DNA of 64,000 nucleotides from Sycon ciliatum (GCF_964019385.1 NC_088643.1:14237300-14301299); one strand, 5' to 3'; shown: positions 10,426-22,605, counted from the stretch's first letter. The notes: a model not told the origin generated them from the letters alone. Numbers and translations: made by a program.

Positions 10426-12144
10426 GGTGTGTTGATTAGCAATGGGTGTTGGTGTTGACGGTAGAGGTGGGAAAACTGGCAAGATGTGCACGATATGGTA
10501 AGGGTTGACAGGTTTGATGGCAACAGTCAGATGTCTGACTGCAAGCGTTGCAATCAGGCAGGCCTGGTGCTTTAATCCCTTCCCTGAGCCTCTCCAAATG
10601 TCACTGTCATAATCGGGGAGAGGGCCAGTCATGCTCTCAGGCTTTCCATTTTCCAATCCCAATATTCTCAGTTCCAGGAAATATAACAGGACTCCAGTCA
10701 CCCATTCCGCACCCTTACCATACAATACGACACAACTTTAATTCAGACCCAAGTTACGAGCACAAGCAACAGAGATAGCAATTCAGAAATCAATGCTGAA
10801 CAGCGAGCTATAAACCAGATCGCGTGGAAAGAAGTTTTAGCCCTTTGAGGCCCATAGTAAGCGAGCAGCCAGCACTGAGCTTGAGTGGTAAAGGCACAAT
10901 AAAGCTATTCATAACCTAGACGCTTTAACGCCACAGCCAACACCTGATTGGGGCAGAAATACACACAAGTACTCCAGCAATACACGGACATGACGTCACC
11001 AATACAAATGCAGTAGTCTCTTTATAATCCAGCACAATTTCTTCTGCGGAGATTCTCATGAATTAGCGAGGGATCTGGATTAGCAAATCTGATACTGCTG
11101 CAATGTGCATGAAGAAGACAATTTGGTTAGTGAAAGTTGTGCTTGTTCAAAACATTAACGGGTGGTGAAGGTGCGATTGGAACTTGAATGAAGAAATACT
11201 GATGTGTTGATGTGATGAGGGTGTGAAACACATGGCAGCACTCCCTACATCCAGCTTTTAACAGGGAACTTTACTTGGCGTTTAAACGCATCAAACAATC
11301 ACTCCCACATGGAACACTCGCAAAACTACAAACTGAGACATCTACAATACAATGAACATTTCAGCTACGTCTACATGTTTAGGTAGTGATGATCTCCTAA
11401 TATGTAATGGCTACTGACTAATGTGTCGAGGCATACATCCATTACATTAATTTTGTCGCCCACACTGGATATGATCAGAAGTACGCGTTCACTTCTTCAA
11501 CAATTATTTTAAGAACGAGTTCTGTGTGCAGTCGAACGTGTTCTGCGTTATCTGCGCGTACATCAGAGTATAATCAGTCATTGTATATGTACGTGTATAC
11601 ATGTAAGTTCACTTTACACCAGGGTTCGGAATGTAACTGTTAGTGGCACTGGACATCCTGGCGTGGTCGCCAGAAAGGACACAGTCACCAGTACGTCTTT
11701 ATACTATTCTGATAAGTGTTGAAGGTCATCACGTGCCATGGTAGTTTTGGTAGTGAGTGGTAAAAAGTAATGTGAAGATAAAGTGCCCATTTCTCAGGCG
11801 ACATCTTATCTATCCCTTTGCCAAAAACAACCAACAAAATCTAGCCTATTTAGATGAAAACTGTGCTCCGGGGATTAGGGGGAAAACAGATGGGCTTTAA
11901 AAATGACGTGTTTGCAATACGTTAATGTCGGTTTCAGTGCTGTTAGCTTATAAGGCAAAGGTTTTTTTTAATCCCTGCTGGTTTCCGCGCCACCCAGAGC
12001 AACAGGTGATGGTGCAATGCCCTACCATACAGGTGGGTGGTTTGAGGGACTGATTTCTCTTGACTGTAGAGTGGTGTATGTTTATGGCACAACCAAGCTG
12101 CAAGATGATGTCCTTCGAAATACACATACATTACAATACCCAAT

Positions 12145-12192
12145 GCTGTAGACAGCAAGCTGTTTCGGCCATAAAGGCCTCATCAGTACAGC
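12145..12192 (-). ncRNA. Type I hammerhead ribozyme, monomer 1
   Basis: Minus strand, in order: GCTGTA (stem I), CTGATGA core, GGCC-TTTAT-GGCC (stem II), GAA core, ACAG-CTTG-CTGT (stem III hairpin), C as cleavage-site residue (GTC triplet), then TACAGC completing a six-base-pair stem I. Cleavage is predicted between 12151 and 12150. Confidence 0.88.
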
Positions 12193-12381
12193 TACGAGCT
12201 AAATAGGCCGAGCTACCAGCCATGGTGCAAAGGAGGCACCACAGACATTAAGGTAGCTCGTCGCTCTAGCGCCAGAGTGCTCAAACTACAAAATGCAGCG
12301 GGCATTGCGCGATGCAGCAGCACTAGAGCAGCCTACTGAGAGTGCTCAACAAGGCGAAAGCCGAGGAGCGTGATACCCAAT

Positions 12382-12429
12382 GCTGTAGACAGCAAGCTGT
12401 TTCGGCCATAAAGGCCTCATCAGTACAGC
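12382..12429 (-). ncRNA. Type I hammerhead ribozyme, monomer 2
   Basis: Identical to the motif 237 bases to its left. Two cleavages on the minus-strand transcript would release one exact 237-nucleotide monomer with ends suitable for circularisation. Confidence 0.88.
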
Positions 12430-13139
12430 TACGAGCTAAATAGGCCGAGCTACCAGCCATGGTGCAAAGGAGGCACCACAGACATTAAGGTAGCTCGTCG
12501 CTCTAGCGCCAGAGTGCTCAAACTACAAAATGTAGCGGGCATTGCGCGATGCAGCAGCACTAGAGCAGCCTACTGAGAGTGCTCAACAAGGCGAAAGCCG
12601 AGGAGCGTGATACCCAATGCATACATTACAATACTATAGCTTTCAGACACGAAGATGGTTTGGCATGCACTAGTATTGGTATGTGTTGTGTGTGCGACTC
12701 TATGACTGCATCCATACTATGATGATGTACATGTATATACATGACTGTACATGTACATGATTGACGTGGCACTTCTGTAATGCGACTTGGTAGTCAGAAA
12801 TGGCAGAGGTTGTGAATGCAGATATAGGCCTGTGTGTACAATGTACGTATATATTTAGGTTAGTGGTAGGTGGGCAGATACGTAGATAGATAGTAGATTG
12901 GTGTAGGTAGGATTATCAGAGAGGCCAGTTTCCATTTAGTATCAATTTAACGTGTACTCGCAGAAATTAGTGACGGTGACCGTGCTTTACGTCATTGTAT
13001 TTGAGGTGATCCACTGGAATAAAAAATAACATAATGGCAGTCATTTCGAGTCCTAGCAATGCACAATAGTGATCATGCAATGCATGTTACTTTTGTGTCC
13101 TGGAGAGTATACATCTGCTCGCGGGATGAAGATGAACAT

Positions 13140-14240
13140 ACACTCGAATGGGCGGTATAAATTGGAACTCAATTTGCCCACAGCCTCCACCCTGTTTGAC
13201 GATCTGGCCCCCAAAGAGTGGAAACATGGCATCTTGCTAAGTGAATGGTGGGTGGTCTGATCTACGTGTAGTGTGCTATCTAATCACCCAGTAGTATGGA
13301 TGTGCAAGGCAGGTCACGGGTTCTCATGTGACGGAATATCTGTGCGGTGTGTAGCTCCAGCATTCCCTCTTTTGAAACACTTGCATCTGCTTGATTTGAG
13401 TCGCATGCTAGCCACAAACGTCACCAAGAATAGCTACTCATAGCTAATAGCTACTTTACAAACCTACCCTCTTCAAAAGTTGGCGAGCGACAACTTCTTG
13501 ATTGTTTCCAGCAACACGTTGCTTTTAACAGGCGCAATCGAAATTTAGAAATCCCTTTTCTTAGAACAGTTAACGTGCATTTGTCCAATGCCCCAATACA
13601 CCTTTTCCAACGAGCTGATTGTTTTTTGTTTTTTTTGATGATCCAATGGAATACTAACACATGGCCGTAATTCGTGTCCCCGTCATTGGACCACTGAAAT
13701 GCATGTCGCATTTGTGTCTTGAGGCGTACATGTATGCTTCTTTTGATGCAATGATGGGCTGAAGAGGAACACACACTCGCATGGGCACGTCGAACATAAT
13801 CCACGTTAGTTTTGCCCACAAACCCCAACTTGTTTGACGATCTGGCCAATTGCTTTATGCAACCAGCCCCACAAAAAGTGGAAACATGGCATCTTGCTAA
13901 GTGAATGGTGGGTGGTCTTATCGAAGCGTAGTGTCCTATCGAATCACCCGGTAATATTGATGGGCAAAGCACGTCAGGGGTTATCATGTGACGGAATATC
14001 TGTGTGGTGAGTAACTCCAGCATCCCCCTTTTGAGGAACCTACATCTGCTTGATTTGAGTCGCATGCCAGCCACAAACTCCACCAGGAATAGCTACTTTA
14101 CAAACCTACCCTCTTCAAAAGTTGGCGAGCGACAACGTTTTGATTGTTACCAGCACTACGTTGCTTGGAACAGGCACAATCGAAAATTAGAAATCCACTT
14201 TGCTTAGAACAGTTAACGTGCATTTGTCCAATGCCCCAAT
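13140..14240 (+). repeat. Tandem duplication of the promoter-proximal segment
   Basis: The segment from the TGTTTGACGATCTGG landmark to the exon-1 upstream region occurs twice in this unit, once ending near 13615 and again ending near 14240. The two versions differ, for example GCCCCCAAAGAGTGG in the first and CCCACAAAAAGTGG in the second. The first version is the only one in units 1, 4, 5 and 7. The second is the only one in unit 2. Both are present here and in unit 6. Confidence 0.75.
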
Positions 14241-14303
14241 ACACCTTTTCTCACGTACTCATCAACGCCGGATTCTTGCTGCTTACAGCTGGACATCATG
14301 GCC

Positions 14304-14311
14304 TATATAAA
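14304..14311 (+). promoter_or_regulatory. TATA box of copy 3
   Basis: TATATAAA, 187 bases before the ATG at 14491. Confidence 0.55.
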
Positions 14312-14490
14312 GTCAATGTTCTCGAGGAAACCATCAAGTTCATCTTCTCCATAAGTTCACTTTCGACGGACCAGTCGCCCGAAGCAAAGAGAATATCAGG
14401 CGAGTTGAACGTTGTAGTTGCTTGTCCTGTGAATAAGCAACGCCCTGTTTCGGGAACACCAACTCTTCAGCTCTCACCGAAAGCAGAAAC

Positions 14491-15307
14491 ATGGTAAGAG
14501 GATCTGCTGTTTTAGCGGCTCGTATAGTGAGAAATTTGAATAAAATCTTTAAAATTTAAAGGCTTAAACAATCTGTGGACCTGATATATCAACCTGCCTT
14601 GAAGGCTGAAACATTCAGGTGGGGAGTATGGGGCCTTTTAGTGCTGTTCAACATCATCACTCTAGCTACAGTTTGTGTACTACAATGTACACATGTAATG
14701 TCATTACAAATTGATTCTTTATCTCAGCAGACAAATTGTGTTGTGCTATCTTCCACGCAAATGTGTCTTATAGGAGGAGTGCAGTCATCGTGTCGTCATT
14801 GTCATTATGGCTATGCTGAGTGCATTCTGGGCCAATCTTCTAGAGAGCGCCCAAGCAATGCCAGTAGCAAAGGCCAACTCGTCATGCGTTCAATCTACTG
14901 CTGCACCAGAAACTGAATACAACGGCCCTGATGGAAGAACACTGCCGCTTGTACGTACTCTCCATGAGCTGGAATTCGATTATTACTGCAACGACCAAAA
15001 CCATCCCTTTGCGCCCAAGCAACCGGATGTCCCTCACCAGGATAAATGTGTGAATCATTGGGCGTGCAAACGGCTTAGCACAACGCATGAAACCATTCCC
15101 ACGCACATGTTCAGTTATGTGCACCGTATTGACACGGAAGTGGACGCCGCCGACATTTGCGGCTGTACCGCCAGCATATACCACCCGCTGCATCTGAGAC
15201 GTGCGAACAGCACGGAAGACTGGAAGCTCGAGGCAGCGAGTGATTCGTATATCATCACTGGATATTCTTGCAGCCACAAGAAGGAGTGTCGAAAGTTTAA
15301 TTGCTAA
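14491..15307 (+). CDS. Secreted cysteine-rich protein, copy 3 (two exons)
   Basis: ATG at 14491-14493, donor GTAAGAGG, intron 14494-14773 (280 bases), exon 2 14774-15307. The encoded protein is identical to copy 2 although the DNA differs at scattered silent and intronic sites, for example ACTGCCGCTT for ACTACCGCTT. The signal peptide, nine mature cysteines and both sequons are present. The near identity indicates recent duplication or gene conversion. Function is not recognised. Confidence 0.72.
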
Positions 15308-16269
15308 GCACATACAAGTGTCAACAGATCGAACTGTCTTTCGTCTGGAATCTGTCCATGGTGATCGGCATGTAATACATTCTCTCTCTACCCTCTGTAT
15401 TCCCAAAGTTATCCAAATCTCCAAATTGGACAATTTATCTAATTTGGCAGTGGCCTATATCATGATGAGAATTATTCCGAATGCTACACCTTCAGTCAAT
15501 TACATGCACATGTACTTCAAGTACATATTGTCAATTACTTTACGTTTGGGCTTGGTTTAAATCTGGCTTTGGAAAATTATATTTTGCAATTTCTATCAGG
15601 TTCAGCCTCATTTCCTCTGTGCTGCGCTGATGAGTAAAGAAAGAATGGAACAGCTCTCTTCTCTGAGTACTGTTAATTACATGTATATACTGGCATATCT
15701 GCAAAAATCGTAGCTGACTTTTTGACACCAGCGACTAGTTTGATGAATTTATGTATGGATTGCACAACACTTTCAGCTCGTGCTTAACTTGGTTGCGCTC
15801 ACCTTCCTGTCCTTATATATATTTTTTTATAATTTACAACTTTCCCCGTTGGAAGGCTGTTGGAGTGAGCATCCGATATGTACTAGAGTTGATTGCCAGT
15901 TAGGTGTAGAACGTCAGTACCGCTGGTCAGTGTCGTGCAATGTTATCGCATGAGCTGATTGTCAAGTACTAAGTAGCTGGTGGTGATAGTGGACATTATA
16001 GTGTAACTTGTAGCTCTTTGGTCCTCTTTTCGTCTTATAGCTTAATTATTGGCTCTCCACCCGAGTCTAACCTAAATATGTAAAAGATAAAAATAAAAAA
16101 AGTGTGAAGGACTGGCTTTCCCAAGTCCCGTAACATGGCAGCCCCTGTTGCGGCCGAGCCGCCCCTTCACAGCTAAGGTCCTGTGCACAATTGGTCAAGT
16201 CAAATAGTTAGTTCCGAAGTACGAGTCGTACAAATCAATAGTACAGCAGAAAAGGAGCAGCAAACACGT

Positions 16270-16521
16270 AGGCGAGGGAGATAGACAGACAGAGAGAGAT
16301 AGACAGGCAGAGAGAGATAGAGACAGGCTGAAAGAGAGAGACAGCGATAGAGATAGATAGATAAATAGATAGATAGATAGATAGATAGAGAGGAATAGAG
16401 ATTAGAGATGAGAGAGAGAGTGATACACACAGACAGAAAGAGAAAGAGCGAGAAAGATAAAGATAGAGAGATACACGCACCGTCACAGAGAGGAATAGAG
16501 AGAGAAAGAGTGAGAGATAGG

Positions 16522-16601
<80 letters not shown>

Positions 16602-16640
16602 TAGGGAAGAGAGAGAAGGAGAGAAAGAGTCTAGGAAGGT
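16270..16640 (+). repeat. GA/GATA microsatellite of unit 3
   Basis: Same composite tract as in unit 2, with a longer uninterrupted GA run (about 16525-16572). Confidence 0.9.
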
Positions 16641-19377
16641 GTGTTGATTAGCAATGGGTGTTGGTGTTGACGGTAGAGGTGGGAAAACTGGCAAGATGTG
16701 CACGATATGGTAAGGGTTGACAGGTTTGATGGCAACAGTCAGATGTCTGACTGCAAGCGTTGCAATCAGGCATGCCTGGTGCTTTAATCCCTTCCCTGAG
16801 CCTCTCCAAATGTCACTGTCATAATCGGGGAGAGGGCCAGTCATGCTCTCAGGCTTTCCATTTTCCAATCCCAATATTCTCAGTTCCAGGAAATATAACA
16901 GGACTCCAGTCACCCATTCCGCACCCTTACCATACAATACGACACAACTTTAATTCAGACCCAAGTTACGAGCACAAGCAACAGAGATAGCAATTCAGAA
17001 ATCAATGCTGAACAGCGAGCTATAAACCAGATCGCGTGGAAAGAAGTTTTAGCCCTTTGAGGCCCATAGTAAGCGAGCAGCCAGCACTGAGCTTGAGTGG
17101 TAAAGGCACAATAAAGCTATTCATAACCTAGACGCTTTAACGCCACAGCCAACACCTGATTGGGGCAGAAATACACACAAGTACTCCAGCAATACACGGA
17201 CATGACATCACCAATACAAATGCAGTAGTCTCTTTATAATCCAGCACAATTTCTTCTGCGGAGATTCTCATGAATTAGCGAGGGATCTGGATTAGCAAAT
17301 CTGATACTGCTGCAATGTGCATGAAGAAGACAATTTGGTTAGTGAAAGTTGTGCTTGTTCAAAACATTAACGGGTGGTGAAGGTGCGATTGGAACTTGAA
17401 TGAAGAAATACTGATGTGTTGATGTGATGAGGGTGTGAAACACATGGCAGCACTCCCTACATCCAGCTTTTAACAGGGAACTTTACTTGGCGTTTAAACG
17501 CATCAAACAATCACTCCCACATGGAACACTCGGAAAACTACAAACTGAGACATCTACAATACAGTGTACATTTCAGCTACGTCTACATTTTTAGGCAGTG
17601 ATGATCTCCTAATATGTAATGGCTACTGACTAATGTGTCGAGGCATACATCCATTACATTTGTCACATACACTGGATATGATCAGAACTAGGCATTCACT
17701 TCTTCAACAATTATTTTAAGAACGAGTTCTGTGTGCAGTCGAACGTGTTCTGCGTTATCTGCGCGTACATCAGAGTACAATCAGTCATTGTATATGTACG
17801 TGTATACATGTAAGTTCACTTTACACCAGGGTTCGGAATGTAACTGTTAGTGGCACTGGAAATCCTGGCGTGGTCGCCAGAAAGGACACAGTAACCAGTA
17901 CGTCTTTATACTATTCTGATAAGCGTTGAAGGTCATCACGTGCCCTGGTAGTTTTGGTAGTGAGTGGTAAAAAGTAATGTGAAGATAAAGTGCCCATTTC
18001 TCAGGCGACATCTTATCTATCCCTTTGCCAAAAACGACCAACAAAATCTAGCCTATTTAGATGAAAACTGTGCTCCGGGGATTAGGGGGAAAACAGATGG
18101 GCTTTAAAAATGACGTGTTTGCAATACGTTAATGTCGGTTTCAGTGCTGTTAGCTTATAAGGCAAAGGTTTTTTTTAATCCCTGCTGGTTTCCGCACCAC
18201 CCAGAGCAACGGGTGATGGTGGAATGCCCTACCATACAGGTGGGTGGTTTGAGGGACTGATTCTCCTGACTGTAGGGTGGTGTATGTTTATGGCACAACC
18301 AAGCTGCAAGATGATGTCCTTCGAAACACACAATACTATAGCTTTCCAGGGCAAACTCTCAGACAGGAAGATGGTTTGGCATGCACTAGTATTGGTATGT
18401 GTTGTGTGTGCGACTCTATGACTGCATCCATACTATGATGATGTACATGTATATACATGACTGTACATGTACATGATTGACGTGGCACTTCTGTCACGTG
18501 ACTTGGCAGTCAGCAATGGCAGAGGTTGTGAATGCAGATATAGGCCTGTGTGTACAATGTACGTATATATTAAGGTTAGTGGTAGGTGGGCAGATACGTA
18601 GATAGATAGTAGGTTGGTGTAGGTAGGATTATCAGAGAGGCCGGTTTCCATTTAGTATCAATTTAACGTGTACTCGCAGAAATTAGTGACGGTGACCGTG
18701 CTTTACGTCATTGTATTTGAGGTGATCCACTGGAATACAAACTAACATAATGGCAGTCATTTCGAGTACTAGCAATGCACAATAGTGATCATGCAATGCA
18801 TGTTACTTTTGTGTCCTGGAGAGTATACATCTGCTCGCGGGATGAAGATGAACATACACTCGAATGGAAGTGTATAAATTGGAACTCAATTTGCCCACAG
18901 CCTCCACCCTGTTTGACGATCTGGCCCCCAAAAAGTGGAAACATGGCATCTTGCTAAGTGAATGGTGGGTGGTCTGATCGACGCGTAGTGTCCTATCGAA
19001 TCACCCAATAGTATGGATGAGCAAGGCAGGTCACGGGTTATCATGTGACGGAATATCTGTGCGGTGTGCAGCTCCAGCATCCCCTCTTTTGAAACACTTG
19101 CATCTGCTTGATTTGAGTCGCATGCTAGCCACACACGTCACCAAGAATAGCTACTTATAGCTAATAGCTACTTTACAAACATACCCTCTTCAAAAGTTGG
19201 CGAGCGACAACTTCTTGATTGTTTCCAGCAACACGTTGATTGTAACAGGCACAATCGAAATTTAGAAATCCCTTTTCTTAGAACAGTTAACGTGCATTTG
19301 TCCAATGCCCCAATACACCTTTTCCAACGTACTCATCCACGCCGGATTCTTGCTGCTTACAGCTGGACATCATGGCC

Positions 19378-19385
19378 TATATAAA
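19378..19385 (+). promoter_or_regulatory. TATA box of copy 4
   Basis: TATATAAA, 185 bases before the ATG at 19563. This copy has short upstream ATGs in its 5'UTR (ATGCTAG and ATGTTGTAG near 19469-19492). Confidence 0.55.
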
Positions 19386-19562
19386 GTCAATGTTCTCGAG
19401 GAAACTATCAAGTTCATCGTCTCCCAAAGTTCACTTTCGACTAATCGCCCGAAGTAAAGAAATATCTTCATGCTAGTTGCATGTTGTAGCTGCTTGTCCT
19501 GTGTATAAGCAACGCTTTGTGTCGGGAACACTAACTCTTCAGCTCTCACCGAAAGCAGAAAC

Positions 19563-20379
19563 ATGGTAAGAGGATCTGCTGTTTTAGCGACTCGTATAGT
19601 GAGAAATTTGAACAAAATCTTTAAAATTTGAAGGCTTAAACAATCTGTGGACCTGAGTTATAAAACTGCCTTGAAGGCTGAAACATTCAGGTGGGGAGTA
19701 TGGGGCCTTTTAGTGCTGTTCAACATCATCACTCTAGCTACAGTTTGTGTACTACAATGTACACATATTTTATGATTACAACTTGATTCTTTATCTCAGC
19801 AGACAAATTGTGTTGTGCTATCTTCCACGCAAATGTGTCTTATAGGAGGAGTGCAGTCATCGTGTCGTCATTGTCATTATGGCTATGCTGAGTGCATTCT
19901 GGGCCAATCTTCTAGAGAGCGCCCAAGCAATGCCAGCAGCAAAGGCCAACTCGTCATGCGTTCAATCTACTGCTGCACCAGAAACTGAATACAACGGCCC
20001 TGATGGAAGAACACTACCGCTTGTACGTACTCTCCATGAGCTGGAATTCGATTATTACTGCAACGACCAAAACCATCCCTTTGCGCCCAAGCAACCAGAT
20101 GTCCCTCACCAGGATAAATGTGTGAATCATTGGGCGTGCAAACGGCTTAGCACAACGCATGAAACCATTCCCACGCACATGTTCAGTTATGTGCACCGTA
20201 TTGACACGGAAGTGGACGCCGCCGACATTTGCGGCTGTACCGCCAGCATATACCACCCGTGGCATCTGAGACGTGCGAACAGCACAGAAGACTGGAAGCT
20301 CGAGGCAGCGAGTGATTCGTATATCATTACTGGATATTCTTGCAGCCACAAGAAGGAGTGTCGAAAGTTTAATTGCTAA
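19563..20379 (+). CDS. Secreted cysteine-rich protein, copy 4 (two exons)
   Basis: ATG at 19563-19565, donor GTAAGAGG, intron 19566-19845, exon 2 19846-20379. The protein matches copies 2 and 3 except for AMPAAKA in place of AMPVAKA and a tryptophan replacing leucine in IYHPWHLRR. The leader, nine cysteines and both sequons are intact. Its 5'UTR carries minimal upstream ORFs, including Met-Leu-stop, which could lower translation; that is an inference. Confidence 0.72.
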
Positions 20380-20832
20380 GCACATACAAGTGCCAACAGA
20401 TCGAACTGTCTTTCGTCTGCAATCTGTCCATGGTGATTGGCATGTAATACATTCTCTCTTTATCCTCTGTATTCCCAAAAGTATTGAAATCTCTAAATTG
20501 TACAATTATTATCTCTATTGGCAGTGGCCTATATCATGATGAGAATTATTCCGAATGCTACACCTTCGAGACAATTACATGCACATGCACTTCAAGTACA
20601 TTATTGTCAATTACTTCACGTTTGGGCTTGGTTTAAATCTGGATTTGGAAAATTATATTTTGCAATTTCTATCAGATTCAACTTCCTCTGTGCTGCGCTG
20701 ATGAGTCAAGAAAGAATGGAACAGCTCTGTTCTCAGATTGAGTACTGTCAATTACATGTACATACTGGCATATCTGCAACCATCGTAGCTTACATTTTGA
20801 CACCAGCGACAAGTTTGATGAATGTATAATTA

Positions 20833-21744
20833 TATTATTATTATTATACGCATTTCCGCGGCAGCGTCAATCAAGCAGTTATGCTTGATCCACACTTTCG
20901 CTTATGCTGGACATTGAAACAGAGCAGATGTAGATAATATCTCCTAGAGAATGGGGCTCTACAAACCAATGACCAAAGTTAGTACTTCAGTAACATAGAG
21001 TAACATGGAGCGTCATAAAATATGAGTTTATAAGGGTGCCATGACTGTTTCTACTCGTGACGAGGGTGTGCACAAACACTCTTCACCAGCGCGTTTCATG
21101 CTGGACGGTCCGCAGCAATCCGCTCCAGACGGCGCAAGTCCTCTGCACTCCGCAGCTGCCCATTATCCGACTGGAACAGATCGGTGTGAAGCTTTATTGG
21201 CAGTGTCCCCCAGTGTCACCCTCGGCCTCCCACGGTACCTCCCCTCGAGTCAACAACACCAAAAACTGAGTGGACAGAGCTGGGTCGAGCTGTAGACAGG
21301 GTTGACGAGCGCTGGAGGACATCCCGAAAGCTGGGCTCACTTCTGGGTGACATTGAGGATGTGACACGGCGCAGGCAATTGGCCGAGGCTGCTTTTCGAT
21401 CCATGTGATCTCTTTGGAAGCGCCGAGGACTGATCCGAGAGCCTCTGCGTTTGAGGTTGTACTGCGCCTTTATCCTGCTGATACTGCTGTACAATTCAGG
21501 CACCTGGGGCCTGACGGTTGCTAGCGAACGCTCCCTGGACGCTTTCCATAGAAGGCAGCTCTGGTCACTTCTCGGCATCACATGGCCACAGGAAATTAGT
21601 AATTTGGCTTTGAATGCCCAATGCGGAGCGGAGCCAGTGTCACACTTGATCCAAAATTCACGCTGGAGCCTATTCGGGCATGTGCTTCGCCTGGGTAAGG
21701 ACACGCCAGCACGATTGAGCATGGGACTTTCAGGCACCCGAGGG
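20833..21744 (+). pseudogene. LINE ORF2 C-terminal fragment inserted in unit 4
   Basis: The plus strand encodes a LINE reverse-transcriptase C terminus. It reads RVDERWRTSRKLGSLLGDIEDVTRRRQLAEAAFRSM, a stop (TGA near 21406), then SLWKRRGLIREPLRLRLYCAFILLILLYNSGTW, then SLDAFHRRQLWSLLGITWPQEISN and GHVLRLGKDTPARLS. The LLYNSGTW and DAFHRR..L..LLGI..P blocks are standard for this region. The fragment is bounded by GTATAATTA on both sides (20824-20832 and 21745-21753), a candidate target duplication. It is truncated at both ends and interrupted. Confidence 0.8.
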
Positions 21745-22264
21745 GTATAATTACATAGATTGCACAACACTTTCAGCTCGTGCTAATCTTGGTTGCGCTC
21801 ACCTTCCCGTCCTTACATTTTTTCTATAATTTACAACCTTCCACGTTGGAAGGCTGTTGGAGTGAGCATCCGATATGTACTAGAGCTGCTTGCCAGTTAG
21901 GTGTAGAACGTCAGTACCGCTGGTCAGTGTCGTGCAATGTTATCGCATGAGCTGATCGTAAAGTACTAAGTAGCTGGTGGTGTTAGTGGACATTATAGTG
22001 TAACTTGTGCTCTTTGGTCCTCTTTTCTTCTTATAAATTAATTCTTGGCTCTCCACCCGAGTCTAACCTAAATATGTAATAGATAAAAATAAAAAAGTGT
22101 AAAGGACTGGCTTTCCCAAGTCCCGTAACATGGCACCCCTGTTGCGGCCGAGCCGCCCCTTCACAGCTAAGGTCCTGTGCACAATTGGTCAAGTCAAATA
22201 GTTAGTTCCGAAGTACGAGTCGTACAAATCAATAGTACAGCAGAAAAGGAGCAGCAAACACGTA

Positions 22265-22507
22265 GGCGAGAGAGATAGACAGAGAGAGAGAGATAGACAG
22301 GCAGAGAGAGATAGAGACAGGCTGAAAGAGAGAGACAGCGATAGAGATAGATAGATAAATAGATAGATAGATAGATAGAGAGAGAATAGAGATGAGAGAG
22401 AGAGAGAGATAACACAGACAGAAAGAGAAAGAGCGAGAAAGAAAAAGATAGAGAGATACACGCATCGTCACAGAGAGGAATAGAGAGAGAAAGAGTGAGA
22501 GATAGGG

Positions 22508-22545
<38 letters not shown>

Positions 22546-22605
22546 AAGAAAGAAAGAGAGATAGAGAGAGATAGGGAAGAGAGAGAAGGAGAGAAAGAGT
22601 CTAGG
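22265..22605 (+). repeat. GA/GATA microsatellite of unit 4
   Basis: Same composite tract, with a different number of repeats from units 2 and 3. Confidence 0.9.

Larger units (their letters stand above)
6581..11090 (+). repeat. Array unit 2
   Basis: First plus-strand unit. Its left part (6581-7250) is a clearly diverged version of the unit 5' flank; for example, the CATACAGGTGGGTGG and CACAACCAAGCTG segments are recognisable. From about 7420 it is close to the other units. It has only the second version of the promoter-proximal duplicated segment (see 13140-14240). It contains gene copy 2, a GA/GATA microsatellite and an 18-bp piggyBac-end remnant at about 10840-10857. Confidence 0.8.
12139..12619 (-). 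mobile_element. Hammerhead retrozyme-like element, tandem dimer of 237 bp
   Basis: Two head-to-tail monomers of 237 bp that differ by at least one base, plus seven bases of a third monomer. The element is bracketed by a 14-bp direct repeat CATACATTACAATA (12125-12138 and 12620-12633). Units without the insertion have only one copy of this site. On the minus strand each monomer contains a complete type I hammerhead ribozyme. The insert's minus-strand 5' end starts five bases after the predicted cleavage site. Small tandem non-autonomous elements with type I hammerheads and retrotransposition-type target duplications match metazoan retrozymes, which move through self-cleaved circular RNA. There is no coding capacity. 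Mobilisation would need a reverse transcriptase in trans. Confidence 0.85.
11091..17301 (+). repeat. Array unit 3
   Basis: About 6.2 kb, measured from one CTGATACTGCTGCAATGTGC landmark to the next. It carries the hammerhead retroelement (12139-12619), a duplicated promoter-proximal segment, gene copy 3 and the GA/GATA tract. From exon 1 to the end it is nearly identical to unit 2. Confidence 0.85.

Noticed and set aside
10042..10725. Minus-strand frames of 200-245 residues rich in Ser and Leu in each unit.
   Set aside because: Most of the frame is translation of the GA/GATA microsatellite. The adjoining non-repeat part (WVTGVLLYFLELRILG...) changes residues freely between units and matches nothing I know.
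13069..13260. A 63-residue frame beginning MIMQCMLLLCPGEYTS, nearly identical in five units.
   Set aside because: The identity reflects overall unit identity. It ends without a domain, and in unit 4 the frame is altered, so there is no sign of coding constraint.
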